Assembly: GCA_963281255.1 (NCBI GenBank)
Contig: OY725494.1
Coordinates: forward strand, 2,183,934 to 2,247,933
Source: Aphrocallistes beatrix
Taxonomy: Eukaryota; Porifera; Hexactinellida; Sceptrulophora; Aphrocallistidae
Length of the DNA: 64,000 nucleotides
Reading direction: 5' to 3'
The notes under the pieces are model-generated. The model was given only the letters and a program-made list of their open reading frames with translations, searched no databases and was not told the origin of the DNA. Below, piece after piece: positions 1-11,108 of this stretch (the stretch's first letter is position 1; each line of letters opens with the position of its first letter). Both the position numbers and the translations under genes were made by a program.

Positions 1-13
1 ATTAGAGAACTTT

Positions 14-186
14 GTGTATACGCGTGCACACATCATTTCATTTATTTGTACGCATACTCACAGAAAATATTGTGTGTTCGAGTTAAACATATGGTAGGTT
101 AACTCTAATATCCAGTTGTTATCTTATGCATACGCGTACACCCAAAATCTGTGAGTATACACAAATGAAATGCTGTGTGTATAATA
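14..186. repeat. Imperfect inverted repeat
   Basis: Sequence at about 14-80 (CATTTCATTTATTTGTACGC and neighbours) returns inverted at about 129-186 as TGTGAGTATACACAAATG. The arms also share a TACGCGT motif. It looks like a foldback element; its family is unknown. Confidence 0.5.
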
Positions 187-390
187 GTACACTCCAACAA
201 TAATACCTAACCATGGGTCGGAAGAGACCGGCTCCCAAATCATAAACTTGACTGTTCTAGTACAAAATGGGTTTAGTGTGGTGACATGTATTGGTCGTAC
301 TCAAACTTAGGGGCTGAGGTTTTTTATTTATTTTATTATCTTAATTTAAAATAAAGGTTGCATTAATTTTGTCAGAAGAAAATCAAGAGC

Positions 391-557
391 TATAATTATA
401 AAAAGGTGACAATGACGTCATAATTCCATGATGAGTCGACTTTCGTCTTTTTTCGTCTGAGCTCAGAACTTACTGGAGCCATAGCCAAAAAACTCCCACA
501 TGCCAAAAATCAGCTTTCTGAGCCCGACAGTTTCTTCAATCAATTCGTTACATATAT
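391..557 (-). mobile_element. Helitron-like element, fragment
   Basis: Partial copy of the dominant family on the minus strand. It runs from the AAAAGGTGACAATGACGTCA block through the CCACATGCCAAAAATCAGC block to TTCAATCAATTCGTTAC and the start of the TA tract. The GC-rich 3' end and the 5' terminus are missing. Confidence 0.7.
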
Positions 558-564
558 ATATATA

Positions 565-1592
565 CACTCCCCGGATAAAAATATTTGCACACTTCATTAT
601 CTTTTGTGCATTTAATACTAAAATGGGTCTATTCATGAAGATTAAAACTCCGAAACGGTAAGTGATACAACTAATCGGGTTTCAAATTCGAAATCTTCGC
701 ATTCGAATTAGTTATTGTAGGATATTTCTAATCAATTACTAATTCTCAATTATTTCAAATTATCAATCACTGCCACCTTGTCTACATATGTCCCTTTTTA
801 TCACTACAAGCGCGCTTCGCTTGCTTGCGCTGCGCGGCTGGCGGACACTTCGTGTCCGCCGGAGGCTCCCTTCGGTCGCCTGGAGGTGACATTGGTTAAT
901 TAAACGGGAGATATCATATCTAAATGTGTCCATCTTAGTTTTAAAATCGATATCACTCGAAAAATCACCAAATTTGTCAATTTTTAAAATTTGATGAGTA
1001 ATGATGACGTCATAACAAAGTGATGAGTCATCATTTTTGATAGTTGCATCATATGTGACGCATGTTAGTATACAGATTCTATTAAAATTTCAGCATTCTA
1101 TCTCCTATAATGGCTGAGTTATGCTCGAATAACTGTATTGCTTAACTTTTAAAAATGTGACAATGACGTCATAATTCCATGATGAGTCGACATTTTTGTC
1201 TGAGCTCAGAACTTACTGGAGCCATAGCCAAAAGACTCCCACATGCCAAAAATCAGCTTTCTGGGCCTGACAGTTTCTTCAATCAATTCGTTACAGATAT
1301 ATAGATAGATATACACATACACACATATATAGATTAATCGAGTTTTAATAGTAAGGATACATGATGGTGATGTACTACCCCTTGTGCCACAGGTTGATAA
1401 TTTTACTCATTGAGTTGAGCCATTTGTTAGAAATCTTCAACTATTGCTAATTCGAATGTGAAGATTTCGAATCTTAAATCAGACTCTTAATAGCTCTTAG
1501 AGTTTGAATACTTTTCCCTTCATGAAAAGATCAATTTAGTACTATTTGTATGGGGAAGAATATAGTGTACAAATACTTTTGTCCGGTTAGTG
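565..1592. mobile_element. Tc1-like inverted-repeat element (family A) holding a nested Helitron-like copy
   Basis: The ends CACTCCCCGGATAAAAATAT and, inverted, CACTAACCGGACAAAAGTAT are flanked by TA on both sides, the Tc1/mariner target. The interior carries self-complementary blocks around CGCATTCGAATTAG. There is no coding sequence. A Helitron-like copy sits inside at 807-1357. Without it the element is about 477 bp. Related copies lie at 20838-21820 and near 30655-31117. Confidence 0.75.
807..1357 (-). mobile_element. Helitron-like element, full length
   Basis: On the minus strand the element begins with TCCTTACTATTAAAACTCG-type sequence (end at 1357) and finishes at 807 with the GC-rich 3' hairpins and ..GCGCTTG, followed by T. 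It carries two TGACGTCA octamers (1005-1012 and 1164-1171). Termini beginning TC, a 3' hairpin, A|T flanks and no target duplication fit Helitrons. The 3' CTTG differs from the canonical CTRR. Confidence 0.7.
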
Positions 1593-1596
1593 TATA

Positions 1597-2067
1597 TATA
1601 TCTGTAACAAATTGATTGAAGAAACTGTCGGGCTCATAAAGCTGATTTTTGGCATGTGGGAGTTTTTGGCTATGGCTCCACTACGTTCTGAGCTCAGACG
1701 AAAATGTCGACTCATCACGGAATTATGACGTCATTGTCACCTTTTTATAATCAGAAATTTCAGTTTTTCGACCATAACTCAGCCATTTTAAGTGATAGAA
1801 GGCTGAAATTTTAATAGAACATCTCAAAAATGGTGAAACTTTCATCAAAAATGAGACCCATCACTCTATTATGACGTCATCATTACGCATCAAAATTGAA
1901 AAATATGGTGATTTTTGAGCGTTATCCATTATAACTTTAAGACTTTCGTATTTAGAGATGTTATCTACATTATTATTATTCAATTTGAGGCCAGGCGCCC
2001 ATAGGGAGCCTTTAGCAGACGCTTTGTGTCCGCCAGCCGCTCTGCGCAAGCAAGCCAAACGCACTTG
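1597..2067 (+). mobile_element. Helitron-like element, 5' truncated
   Basis: Runs from TATCTGTAACAAATTGATTG through the CRE-like blocks to a diverged hairpin end and CGCACTTG|T. The TCCTTACTATT start is missing. It ends about 390 bp before the REV3 start codon. Confidence 0.7.
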
Positions 2068-2457
2068 TGTATTTATTGCGAAATATAGTTTGTGAAAAGG
2101 TTTCGAGACTAGACTTGAATGCTTCTTGCAGAGCTGAACTTTCGTGTATTTTAAAAATTTCCACGTTTCATTTCCAAATTGCCGCCCACCAAAAAGCAAC
2201 ACGAGAGGCAGATACCCCTTAGCTCCATCCTTACTACTCTACAGTTTATGACTAGTCCCAAATTTGATTTAATCGATCGATCCCAACGGAAATGAGGCCA
2301 ATGTAGTTTCACCCATAACCCATGAAATGCAAAATAAAGTAAAATTTGAGTGCATTTCACTCCGCGGATGCCGATATTACAAATTTGATTTGTATTTTGA
2401 GTTTTTAAAATAGTTTGCTTTATTTCAGTTAATATCATTTTGAATTCAGTTAATTAG

Positions 2458-5400
2458 ATGGAGTGTCTTAGCCAAAATTCTAAGATCATTTACGCCCAGC
2501 AAATTGTGGATATAGATTGGTATCTTTCAAAGCCACTGAAGAATTATGATCCTTCTTATTGTTATCTTTCTAATTCCTCTATCAAGCACGTTCCTGTTTT
2601 GCGTATTTTTGGTTCCACGCCTTCAAGGCAAAGTGCTTGTCTTCATATTCATGGAGTATTCCCATACCTCTATGCTCCCTTGCCAGCTGGGATTGACCCC
2701 TCTCCACATTGGCTTCGAGAAATCAATGAAGAAATCGATTCAGGTATTAATAGAATCATAGAGAGTAAAAATAAAAACTTACTTCATGTATATGATATAA
2801 AGTTAATAACGGGTAGGAAATTCTATGGTTATCACCCAGATCGAAGCCTTTTTCTCCAAATATTTTTATATGACCCTTCGCATATCCGCATACTAGCTGA
2901 TCTCCTTTTAACTGGAAACATTCTCGACACAGCTTTTCAGCCTCATGAAGCACACATTCCTTTTTCTCTTCAATTTTTAATTGATTACAATCTCTACGGG
3001 ATGAGTTTTATTTATCTTGACAAGTTACAATTTAGAGTAACCTTTCCTATCTCAGATGGGATTTCACAATCTCCCTCTACACCTAATTGTACCTCTTTCT
3101 CTTCAAGAGTCTGGAATTATGATCTAAAAAAGGAACAGATGCATTCCGAACCTAGACATTCTAACTGTCAACTTGAGGCAGACACTCTTTACCATTCTAT
3201 TCTAAATCCATCGCTATTTTCATCTGCTGATAACCCAGGTATTGCTATGATTTGGGAAGATGAAAAAGTGAGGCTTCGGGAACAAGGGCTCACTCCTGAT
3301 ATTTCATTACCTCTAGAGATAGAAAGACAAATCGAATCGTCTACCTTGGAGCTAAATTACCTCAAAAAGCTTGAAGAAATAATTCGCGAGAGGCTTTTTC
3401 ATACTAGCAACCCTAATATTTCCCATCCTTCGAATGTGTATTTTAACCAGAAGGAAGAGAGAGAGCCTTTTACTGCAACTCTTCTTCTCTCGCCACCATC
3501 TTTGGCCGTTCCAGGGGATGGAAACATTATTTCTATACTCACAGAATTAGAACTGGGAACAGAGATGAATGAATGTAGACTTTTGAATATAGATGGTCAC
3601 ACCGTTTCTCTCCCTTCCATTCTCTTTTCAGATTCTCAGAAGTGTGATGTAAACAATGAGGGCATTAGTATTCACGAATCAATTGGGGATAATTTAGAGA
3701 AAATAAATAACTCTTTCCAAGAAAGTCAGATACAATCTTTCAACCTCTCTCTTATACGACATAGTTTCATTTCTGCTGCTTCCGACCTACTCCCATCTGA
3801 ATGTCAGGGATTTATTTTTAATTCCATTTCTCAAAAAAATCCTCAGTATGATTTAGCTGTGTTAGAAGATATGATTAAAGAAACTCATATTTTGTCTCAA
3901 CCTTTGAATTTTGATTCTGAAATAAGTTCTAATTTGGACACCGTTCTCCCATTTCAGTTAGATGGTACTGGTCGTAGAGGGAGACCTCGCAAGAAAGTAT
4001 TCAATGATTCTAATTCTAATCCTGAAGAATCATCTCGATCAAAGATAGATGCAGAACTGAAGACATTACCGAGTAAAATTCAGAAATCTTCAATGAAACA
4101 TTCTACTACTCTCCAATATTCTAATCCATCCACATATGGTAACATTCCCCTAATCGTCAAAATATCTACACCTGGCCTTATATTAAAAGATTATCAGCAT
4201 AAATTTTCTCCTTTTACCAAGTACCCTGTTCTCAAAATATCACGGATTAATTTGGATAGTTATCTCCTCTCGATTCAATCGCAGGTCAAATACAAAAAAC
4301 AGAAATTTCTGAGAGAAAAAATGGTATGTGATGAATCAATGGACATCGCTCTAGTTTCTGATTCCGTAGATTATGATATCCCTAATACTAGTTTAGAGCT
4401 AAATTCAACTGAGGCAATCAATACTAATTTTTCTCAAAATATAAGTGCTTTATCCCAAACTGAAAATATTAGCAGTACTACTACCGACATTTTTGAGTTA
4501 GACCAATCATCGAGAAACAGTATAGACTATTTTCCAATGCTTGAAGGATCAAAAGATCTGAATGATAAACATAAGTGTAGTGTATATCAAATGTCCTCTC
4601 AGAATAATAAATATCAGAATGCTCTACCAAACTCTGGTTTTGTACTAAAAAATCAATTAACTCCAGAAGAAGAGATTGTCCAAGTTCCTGTTCCTCCGCC
4701 ATGTGAACTCAGTACTATTTTGTACTCAAATGATGTTATCACAAATTCACCAGGACTTTTTACTGAAGAAAAAGGTGATACAAATATGTGGGCTAATCAA
4801 CATACAGAACTGGAAAATCCTGCACAAAATGATCGAAGTGTAAAAAATTTAACAAATTTAACAGAAATTAATGAATTAGAATTAATTTCAATTAGTCCTC
4901 AAGCCACTCCTGATTCTAAAATTATTTCTCAAGAATCTTCTAACGAATATCTAAGTCTAGATGAAAATAACGATGATAATACCTCTTTATCACAAAACAT
5001 TTCAATTGAATCTTCAAATATCAATGACAATTCACGATGTATCCCGATTATGCAACAAATTAAATCTCCTACTACTGGAAACGAGCATTCCGAGACTCAA
5101 GTTTATTCCGGATATACTAGTCCATCAGATTCATTAAAACAAGAAAAAGAACTTATCTCAACCAAAATGTTAGATCCTACTTCAATTGATTCTGCTTTTC
5201 ATGATAGGAACATTATTGGTACTGATCCCATTGACTATAAATGCTCTGTTTCCCCTATATCTGATAATTCGGGGAGGATAACTGACTCTTCTCGATCTTC
5301 TCAAATATCTTCTAAGCGATTATCTTCTAATTCTGGTAACAGTCATCTTGATTCACCACAAAATAGTTCAAACCCACTTTTAAATGATGTGAAAATTACA

Positions 5401-8400
5401 AATCACAAAACTTCTAAATATAGTAGTGTTTCCTCTGAATCAGATACCGACAATTTGGACTATGAATTATCCAACTCTTTGATTGAAACACAAGGGAAGA
5501 AGCAGGATATGAGCTGTTTTGAACACAAAATTGTTTCAAATGAAAATATTGATGTGTTTACAAAAGATAATGCACACTCTACTCCGCTTCTCCGTCAAAT
5601 GTCAGATATTTCTGCCGTAATCCCAGATCCATTTTCTCCTATCTGTCAGCAGGATTCTCAACTCAACTTTTTTCAACAACCACTCTCCAGCCAAAATAAT
5701 TCTCCAAATTTGTGTCATAATGTTCCCAATCAAAAACTTAGTTTTTCAGATAATTCTGAGAATCTAGCATATTATACCAATAGTAAACTTTCTTCGCTTA
5801 ATGAAAACGAACAATCTGAAAAAAATGCAGATGATAATTTTTCTCCACCACATATTCCTTCACTTTCTCACTATTCTCAAATCGAAGGACCAACCACGAA
5901 AAATTCTCAACATTTCAAATTTAACTCGCATGATTTGTATGATATTAGTATGACTGAATCTAGAGTTGGAGAGTATCTCACACTAATGAGTGTTGAAATT
6001 TTAGTTCGTACAAGGGATAAGTTGTTTCCAAATCCTCAATTTGATTCAGTACTTGCTATTTGTTATCATGTATATACTCACAAACAACAACATCCCTTCT
6101 ACCTATCTGGCATTATTTCTCTTAATGACACTTGGGATATTGATGATTTGAAGAAGATTGATTCCTTAGCACTTAGCACTCATAACAATGTTATTATGAC
6201 TCATATCTCAAGCGAGATCGAATTATTTCAGGAATTTATAAATACAGTTCTCGAGTATGATCCCGACATTTGTGTTGGATATGAGTATCAATTTCTTTCT
6301 TGGGGATATTTAATTGAGAGAGCTTCTCTATTACAAATTGACTTACTTTTTTGTCTCTCCCGAGCCCAGCCACCTGGAAAAATGCCTCGTACGAATCTTA
6401 AGGAAAAACCATACAATTTTAACTATTCAGATCCTAAAATAGTAGGGAGAATTCTGATCAATCTTTGGAGAATATGTAAGCATGAAATAACTTTGAATAA
6501 TTATTCGTTTGAAAATGTATCATACCATGTGCTACATCGCCGATTTCCTCATTTTTCTTATGATATTCTCACGAAATGGTATACTGTATTTCCTTCGCTG
6601 CATCGGTGGAGTTCTCTCCAATATTATTTCGATAGAGCAAAGGCTAATATTCAAATAATTGATGCTCTGAATGTTATAGGACGTACTAGCGAATTAGCAC
6701 GTCTGTTTGGTATTGAATTTTATAATGTTTTGTCTCGGGGCACACAGTATCGAGTAGAATCAATGATGATTAGACTCTTAAAAAGACACGAGTACATTGT
6801 AGTCTCACCATCTGTGAGACAGAGGGCGAGAATGTTACCGCCGTCAGAAATCCCTTTAGTAATGGAACCTCAGGGTAATTATTTCACTGACCCTGTTGTT
6901 GTTCTTGATTTTCAATCTCTTTACCCCTCAATAATTATTGCAAATAATTATTGCTATTCAACTTGTCTAGGTAGATTGGAGAATCTCAAAAAAGAGGGAA
7001 ACTTTTCGTTTGGAGCTACGGATTTGAGCATTCCACCACATATATTGGCAAATCTTAAACCTTGTGATGTTAATATCTCACCTAACGGTGTTGTCTTTGT
7101 TAAGCCCCATATCCGCAAGGGAATGCTTCCCATAATGCTTGAAGAAATACTAAAAACAAGAATTATGGTGAAACAAGCTATCAACAAATATAAAGAGTTT
7201 CCATTTATTCAGAATCAATTAAACATTCGACAAATTGGATTGAAGTTGATCGCTAATGTGACTTATGGATACACTCAAGCTAACCTTTCAGGTCGTATGC
7301 CTTGTGTAGAGATAGGAGACAGTGTCGTAGCAAAAGCGAGAGAAACATTGGAACGCGCTATTCAACTCGTAGAATCTTCTACTGAATGGAATGCACGCGT
7401 AGTTTATGGGGATACTGATAGTCTGTTTGTACATTTTCCTGGTTATAGTAGAGACGAGGCATTTGATATTAGCTATGAAATAATGGATATGGTCACAAAA
7501 TCAAATCTTAAACCTATCAAATTGAAGTTGGAGAAAGTTTATCAGCCTTGTATTTTGATATCAAAAAAGAGATACGTTGGATTTGCATATGATTCGAAAA
7601 AGCAGACGATTCCGCTATTTGATCCAAAGGGAATTGAAACAGTAAGGAGAGATAGTTGTCCCATTGTGTCAAAACTGATGGAACGATCTTTAAAAATATT
7701 CTTCCGTACAGATAATATCAACGAAGTAAAGAAATACGTAATAGATCAATGTTCCAATCTCTTTCGAGGGAATATTTCCCTTCAGGATTTTATATTTGCC
7801 CGTGAATTTAGAGGTATTCATGGTTATCAACCTGGTATTATCACTCATTCTCTCCACCTTGCTCGGCAAAAAGTTTCAGAAGATCTTCGATCTGAACCTA
7901 GAATTGGTTCTCGTATTCCTTACTTATATATATATGAAAACCACGATTCACCTCTAATTGATCTTGTTAGAACTCCAGAACAGGTAATAGCGGATTCATC
8001 TCTTATTATTCATATGCACTATTATCTACACAACCATATTATACCAGCACTAGGACGAGCTTTTGATAAGGTTGGTGCAAACGTGAATTCTTGGATACAT
8101 GATATACCTCGGAAATATCGTCCGGCTTACTACGATATCCTAAACCCTATTGAAAAAACATCTATCTCCCAATTTGTAGATACAAATTTCTGTATTGTTT
8201 GTAATCGGGAAGGTGTTATTGGTTTATGTCATGGCTGTGCGACAAATTCACAGAGAAAACATTCACTTATTGGCAGGCGATATCAACATTCAATTGCACG
8301 AATACAGGATGTCCGCGTCGTGTGTAAAGCATGTCATGGTGATACTAAATCAAAAGAATGTGAATCTATTGAGTGCCATATATATTATAAGCGAATGAAA

Positions 8401-8475
8401 CTAACACAGCAGCTTAATTTTGCTAAACGATTAAGTGATTTATATCTTTGTCATACTATAGATTTTTCCTTTTGA
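2458..8475 (+). CDS. REV3L: DNA polymerase zeta catalytic subunit (REV3-like)
   Basis: Catalytic subunit of the B-family translesion polymerase zeta, which extends past DNA lesions in the nucleus with REV7. Seen: a 2005-residue frame with no intron. The N-terminal domain (about 40-200) has the family string QPHEAHIP. A long Ser/Asn-rich, poorly conserved middle follows (about 210-1150), then an exonuclease-like fold (about 1160-1420) and the palm/fingers. Polymerase motif A is DFQSLYPS (1484-1491), motif B is KLIANVTYGY (1596-1605) and motif C is YGDTDS (1650-1655), so catalytic D1484, D1652 and D1654 are intact. The C-terminus has CysA (C1912, C1915, C1924, C1927) and CysB (C1956, C1959, C1968, C1973), the latter the expected iron-sulphur site that binds accessory subunits. 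The ATG follows an in-frame TAG directly. A 5' exon splicing into ..TTAG|ATG cannot be excluded. It is shorter than vertebrate REV3L (about 3100), mostly in the middle. An AATAAA lies at 8552. Confidence 0.96.
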   Translation: MECLSQNSKIIYAQQIVDIDWYLSKPLKNYDPSYCYLSNSSIKHVPVLRIFGSTPSRQSACLHIHGVFPYLYAPLPAGIDPSPHWLREINEEIDSGINRIIESKNKNLLHVYDIKLITGRKFYGYHPDRSLFLQIFLYDPSHIRILADLLLTGNILDTAFQPHEAHIPFSLQFLIDYNLYGMSFIYLDKLQFRVTFPISDGISQSPSTPNCTSFSSRVWNYDLKKEQMHSEPRHSNCQLEADTLYHSILNPSLFSSADNPGIAMIWEDEKVRLREQGLTPDISLPLEIERQIESSTLELNYLKKLEEIIRERLFHTSNPNISHPSNVYFNQKEEREPFTATLLLSPPSLAVPGDGNIISILTELELGTEMNECRLLNIDGHTVSLPSILFSDSQKCDVNNEGISIHESIGDNLEKINNSFQESQIQSFNLSLIRHSFISAASDLLPSECQGFIFNSISQKNPQYDLAVLEDMIKETHILSQPLNFDSEISSNLDTVLPFQLDGTGRRGRPRKKVFNDSNSNPEESSRSKIDAELKTLPSKIQKSSMKHSTTLQYSNPSTYGNIPLIVKISTPGLILKDYQHKFSPFTKYPVLKISRINLDSYLLSIQSQVKYKKQKFLREKMVCDESMDIALVSDSVDYDIPNTSLELNSTEAINTNFSQNISALSQTENISSTTTDIFELDQSSRNSIDYFPMLEGSKDLNDKHKCSVYQMSSQNNKYQNALPNSGFVLKNQLTPEEEIVQVPVPPPCELSTILYSNDVITNSPGLFTEEKGDTNMWANQHTELENPAQNDRSVKNLTNLTEINELELISISPQATPDSKIISQESSNEYLSLDENNDDNTSLSQNISIESSNINDNSRCIPIMQQIKSPTTGNEHSETQVYSGYTSPSDSLKQEKELISTKMLDPTSIDSAFHDRNIIGTDPIDYKCSVSPISDNSGRITDSSRSSQISSKRLSSNSGNSHLDSPQNSSNPLLNDVKITNHKTSKYSSVSSESDTDNLDYELSNSLIETQGKKQDMSCFEHKIVSNENIDVFTKDNAHSTPLLRQMSDISAVIPDPFSPICQQDSQLNFFQQPLSSQNNSPNLCHNVPNQKLSFSDNSENLAYYTNSKLSSLNENEQSEKNADDNFSPPHIPSLSHYSQIEGPTTKNSQHFKFNSHDLYDISMTESRVGEYLTLMSVEILVRTRDKLFPNPQFDSVLAICYHVYTHKQQHPFYLSGIISLNDTWDIDDLKKIDSLALSTHNNVIMTHISSEIELFQEFINTVLEYDPDICVGYEYQFLSWGYLIERASLLQIDLLFCLSRAQPPGKMPRTNLKEKPYNFNYSDPKIVGRILINLWRICKHEITLNNYSFENVSYHVLHRRFPHFSYDILTKWYTVFPSLHRWSSLQYYFDRAKANIQIIDALNVIGRTSELARLFGIEFYNVLSRGTQYRVESMMIRLLKRHEYIVVSPSVRQRARMLPPSEIPLVMEPQGNYFTDPVVVLDFQSLYPSIIIANNYCYSTCLGRLENLKKEGNFSFGATDLSIPPHILANLKPCDVNISPNGVVFVKPHIRKGMLPIMLEEILKTRIMVKQAINKYKEFPFIQNQLNIRQIGLKLIANVTYGYTQANLSGRMPCVEIGDSVVAKARETLERAIQLVESSTEWNARVVYGDTDSLFVHFPGYSRDEAFDISYEIMDMVTKSNLKPIKLKLEKVYQPCILISKKRYVGFAYDSKKQTIPLFDPKGIETVRRDSCPIVSKLMERSLKIFFRTDNINEVKKYVIDQCSNLFRGNISLQDFIFAREFRGIHGYQPGIITHSLHLARQKVSEDLRSEPRIGSRIPYLYIYENHDSPLIDLVRTPEQVIADSSLIIHMHYYLHNHIIPALGRAFDKVGANVNSWIHDIPRKYRPAYYDILNPIEKTSISQFVDTNFCIVCNREGVIGLCHGCATNSQRKHSLIGRRYQHSIARIQDVRVVCKACHGDTKSKECESIECHIYYKRMKLTQQLNFAKRLSDLYLCHTIDFSF
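3973..3996 (+). other. AT-hook-like motif in the REV3 linker
   Basis: Residues 505-513 read GRRGRPRKK, the Arg-Gly-Arg-Pro core of an AT-hook flanked by basic residues, within the poorly conserved linker of the polymerase. The motif is seen directly. That it binds AT-rich DNA is inference from the AT-hook consensus. Confidence 0.4.
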
Positions 8476-10047
8476 TTATCAATTCGATGTGATTTGCACT
8501 TCATTAATTAGTTTTTGCTTACTGGGAAGTTTTCAAATTTTTTCTATTTTAAATAAACACCTAAGAAGTATAGACAGGGTATTATGCAGGTCTCTAATGT
8601 CAATTTTCACAATTTTTACGCTTAAAGCAATGTTTCCCAACCGGTGGGCCACAGTCTTATTTTCAGGGGGAAACGGACTGCAAGTGATATAATCATATAG
8701 CATAACATGGTGAGACCATGTCCCGCCTAGAAAACTCCCCAATTCGCTAAAAATACGTAATTCGTTACACTAGAGGGCGCCTTTGGCCTTCGTTTCATGC
8801 ATAATTTTATTTGCTGTGATTTTGTGCATAGTTTTGGAAACTACTCATGTTTTGATGCCCCCCCCTCTTATATAATGTAATAATGATTATTAATGCAATT
8901 ATACTACTAGTTTGGTATTTAAGACTCTGAAAGATCAGTTCAAGTTATCTGATCTCCCCAATGGTCTTTGGATTTTGGGATTTTTTTCGGATTTCAGGCA
9001 TGCCCATTTTGATTGGCTGATGGTATTTTCTTGTTACAGTCACTTGAGTTCGATGAAAGTACTATGGATATATTACTTACTACACAGGTTTTGGTAACGC
9101 ACGACCATGTTTCAAACCTAAGATTCCCAAATTTTCATTTTGAATTCAAATTAATCATAGAAGTATTACTACTTTATACTTCACAATATTTTTAGAATAT
9201 TCATGTCATCCAGTATCAATTCATGTGTATGCTATTAGTGTATATTTTGCGCATCATTACAATAAATATATGAAATTTGTGCATCCTCGATTCACAATCG
9301 AGTACATTAACCATTGAGTAAAATTATATAACTTTTTATTATTAACTATTTATTCCCAGTACATAATAAATTCAATTAGCCCCATATATAGCAGTGTAAT
9401 CCTCATATTTATCAACCAATTTAGGCCCTTCTTGACTATTACCAGTAAAAGTAATATGTATTACTGAAATTTTCAATTTGGACATAGTCATAGACGCCAA
9501 GTTTTGGAAAATAGAATAAAACCTGGGGGGCCAAGAGCGAGTGGAACGAGCGAAGGTAATGGGGGTCTGGGGAAAATTTAATTTTTAAATCTTAATAAAT
9601 TTTTTAAATCTTGGACGCTCAAATATCAATCTACAGCTATTGTTTTTACCTAGTGAAAAGAAAATCTCGGACTATAGTTGAATAGAAATGACATTGGGAT
9701 ATATACTTGTATATCTAGACTCAATATACATAATTTTGGGGTTTCGTTGTAACCTATAAGTTTGTGTGAAATCCTGCCATACCACAGCTTCCTCCACTGC
9801 TCTACTTCCCGGCACCACGGCCCCCCACAGGTAACCACACCTGGCGCATATGGGTGTAGTAATATATATAGTGAGTCACCTTTTTGTCGGTAGTACGATT
9901 AGCGTGCCACGGCAGTAAAACGGCAGTAAAAAATTTTTTTAAAAACTTTCAAGCGGTTAACCAGTTAAGGGATGCCGTTATTATTTGTTAAAATACGCAA
10001 TTTTTTGATGAATATATAACTTACTATAGAGAATGAAAATTAGATAA
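8476..10047. other. 3' flank of REV3 and unassigned intergenic DNA
   Basis: The stretch begins with the likely 3' UTR of REV3 (AATAAA at 8552-8557). Around 8631 a CAATGTTTCCCAACCGGTGGG string resembles a hAT terminal repeat, but no partner end or 8-bp duplication was found. Short open frames here show no family resemblance. From 9000 on I see only AT-rich sequence. Confidence 0.5.
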
Positions 10048-11108
10048 TCCTTACTATTAAAACTCGATCAATGTAGTATATGTATACAAATTGATTGAAG
10101 AAACTGCCAGGCACGGAAAGCTGATTTTGGCATGTGGGAGTCTTGGCTATGGCTCTACTAGGTTCTGACCTCATACGAAAATGTCGACTCATCATGGAAT
10201 TATGACATCATTGACAGCTTTTTTATAATTAGAAATTTCAGTTTTTCGACTAATAATAATAGAAGGTTGAAATTTTAATATACTGTGTATATTAATACTC
10301 TTCACATATGATACAACTATCATCAAAAATTGACGACTCATCAGGGTTGGCAGGTTTTGTCCATGTGGTAAAAACCGTCCTGACCAAAACCTCCTGCCTG
10401 GACAAAACTGGTCAAAACCTATTTATTGTACTAATGCATGTTACTTCTTACTTGTATATTTTAATAAGATGTATATAAGTATGCTGAATACATAATTGTT
10501 GAAGAATATATGTAGAAAGAAAAAATTTCCACACTGAATCAATTGGCCTTCCTCCTTGTGCCATTTCAAATTGATCAATTCAAGTAAGATAAACAATCTA
10601 TTCTATTTAAATGATATCACAAATGCTTTCGATAATTATACCACTTTAGGAAGAACATATGTACGTATACTTTATTAGAATTTAATTGGTTGAAACCGCA
10701 CATTTTTAGCACTTTACTGTTTCATTGTAAACCAGTGTCAATAGTACATTACCTACTCAAAATAAGATTTCTTAACAAGTTTTATACGTTTTCAGTTTCT
10801 TATTATTCAAGGATATAGTATTGACCAGTTTTGACCGATGAAAACCGGGCTTTCCCACTATCCGTCCAAAACCAGTTTTGCGACTCATCATTCTGTTATG
10901 ACGTCATCACTACGCATCAATAATAAAAAGCGAAAGTTTGAAAATTTTGTGATTTTTCGAGTGATATCGATTATAACAGAAATCAGACGTACAAGTATTT
11001 GTTATCTACCTTATAATTAATCAATGTGAGCCTAGGCGCCCAAAGAATGCTTCCTGCGGACACAAAGTGCCCGTTAGCCGCGCATCGCAGGCAAGCGAAG
11101 CGCGCTTG
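10048..11108 (+). mobile_element. Helitron-like element interrupted by a hAT element
   Basis: Starts TCCTTACTATTAAAACTCGA at 10048 and ends GCGCGCTTG|T at 11108. The copy is split by the 539-bp hAT element at 10342-10880. Removing that element and one 8-bp duplication restores the family sequence. Confidence 0.75.
10342..10880. mobile_element. Non-autonomous hAT element with 8-bp target duplication
   Basis: Begins CAGGGTTGGCAGGTTTTG and ends ..AACCAGTTTTG. Both sides carry the identical octamer CGACTCAT (10334-10341 and 10881-10888), the length hAT transposases make. The interior repeats ACTGGTTTTGACC-like blocks. It belongs to the same family as the larger hAT relic at 12849-14165. Confidence 0.8.

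Noticed and set aside
1861-2438. Minus-strand frames upstream of REV3
   Set aside because: They fall in a truncated Helitron-like copy and the REV3 5' flank, with no recognisable domain.
8631-8850. hAT element 3' of REV3
   Set aside because: Only one terminus-like string was found, with no matching end and no 8-bp duplication.
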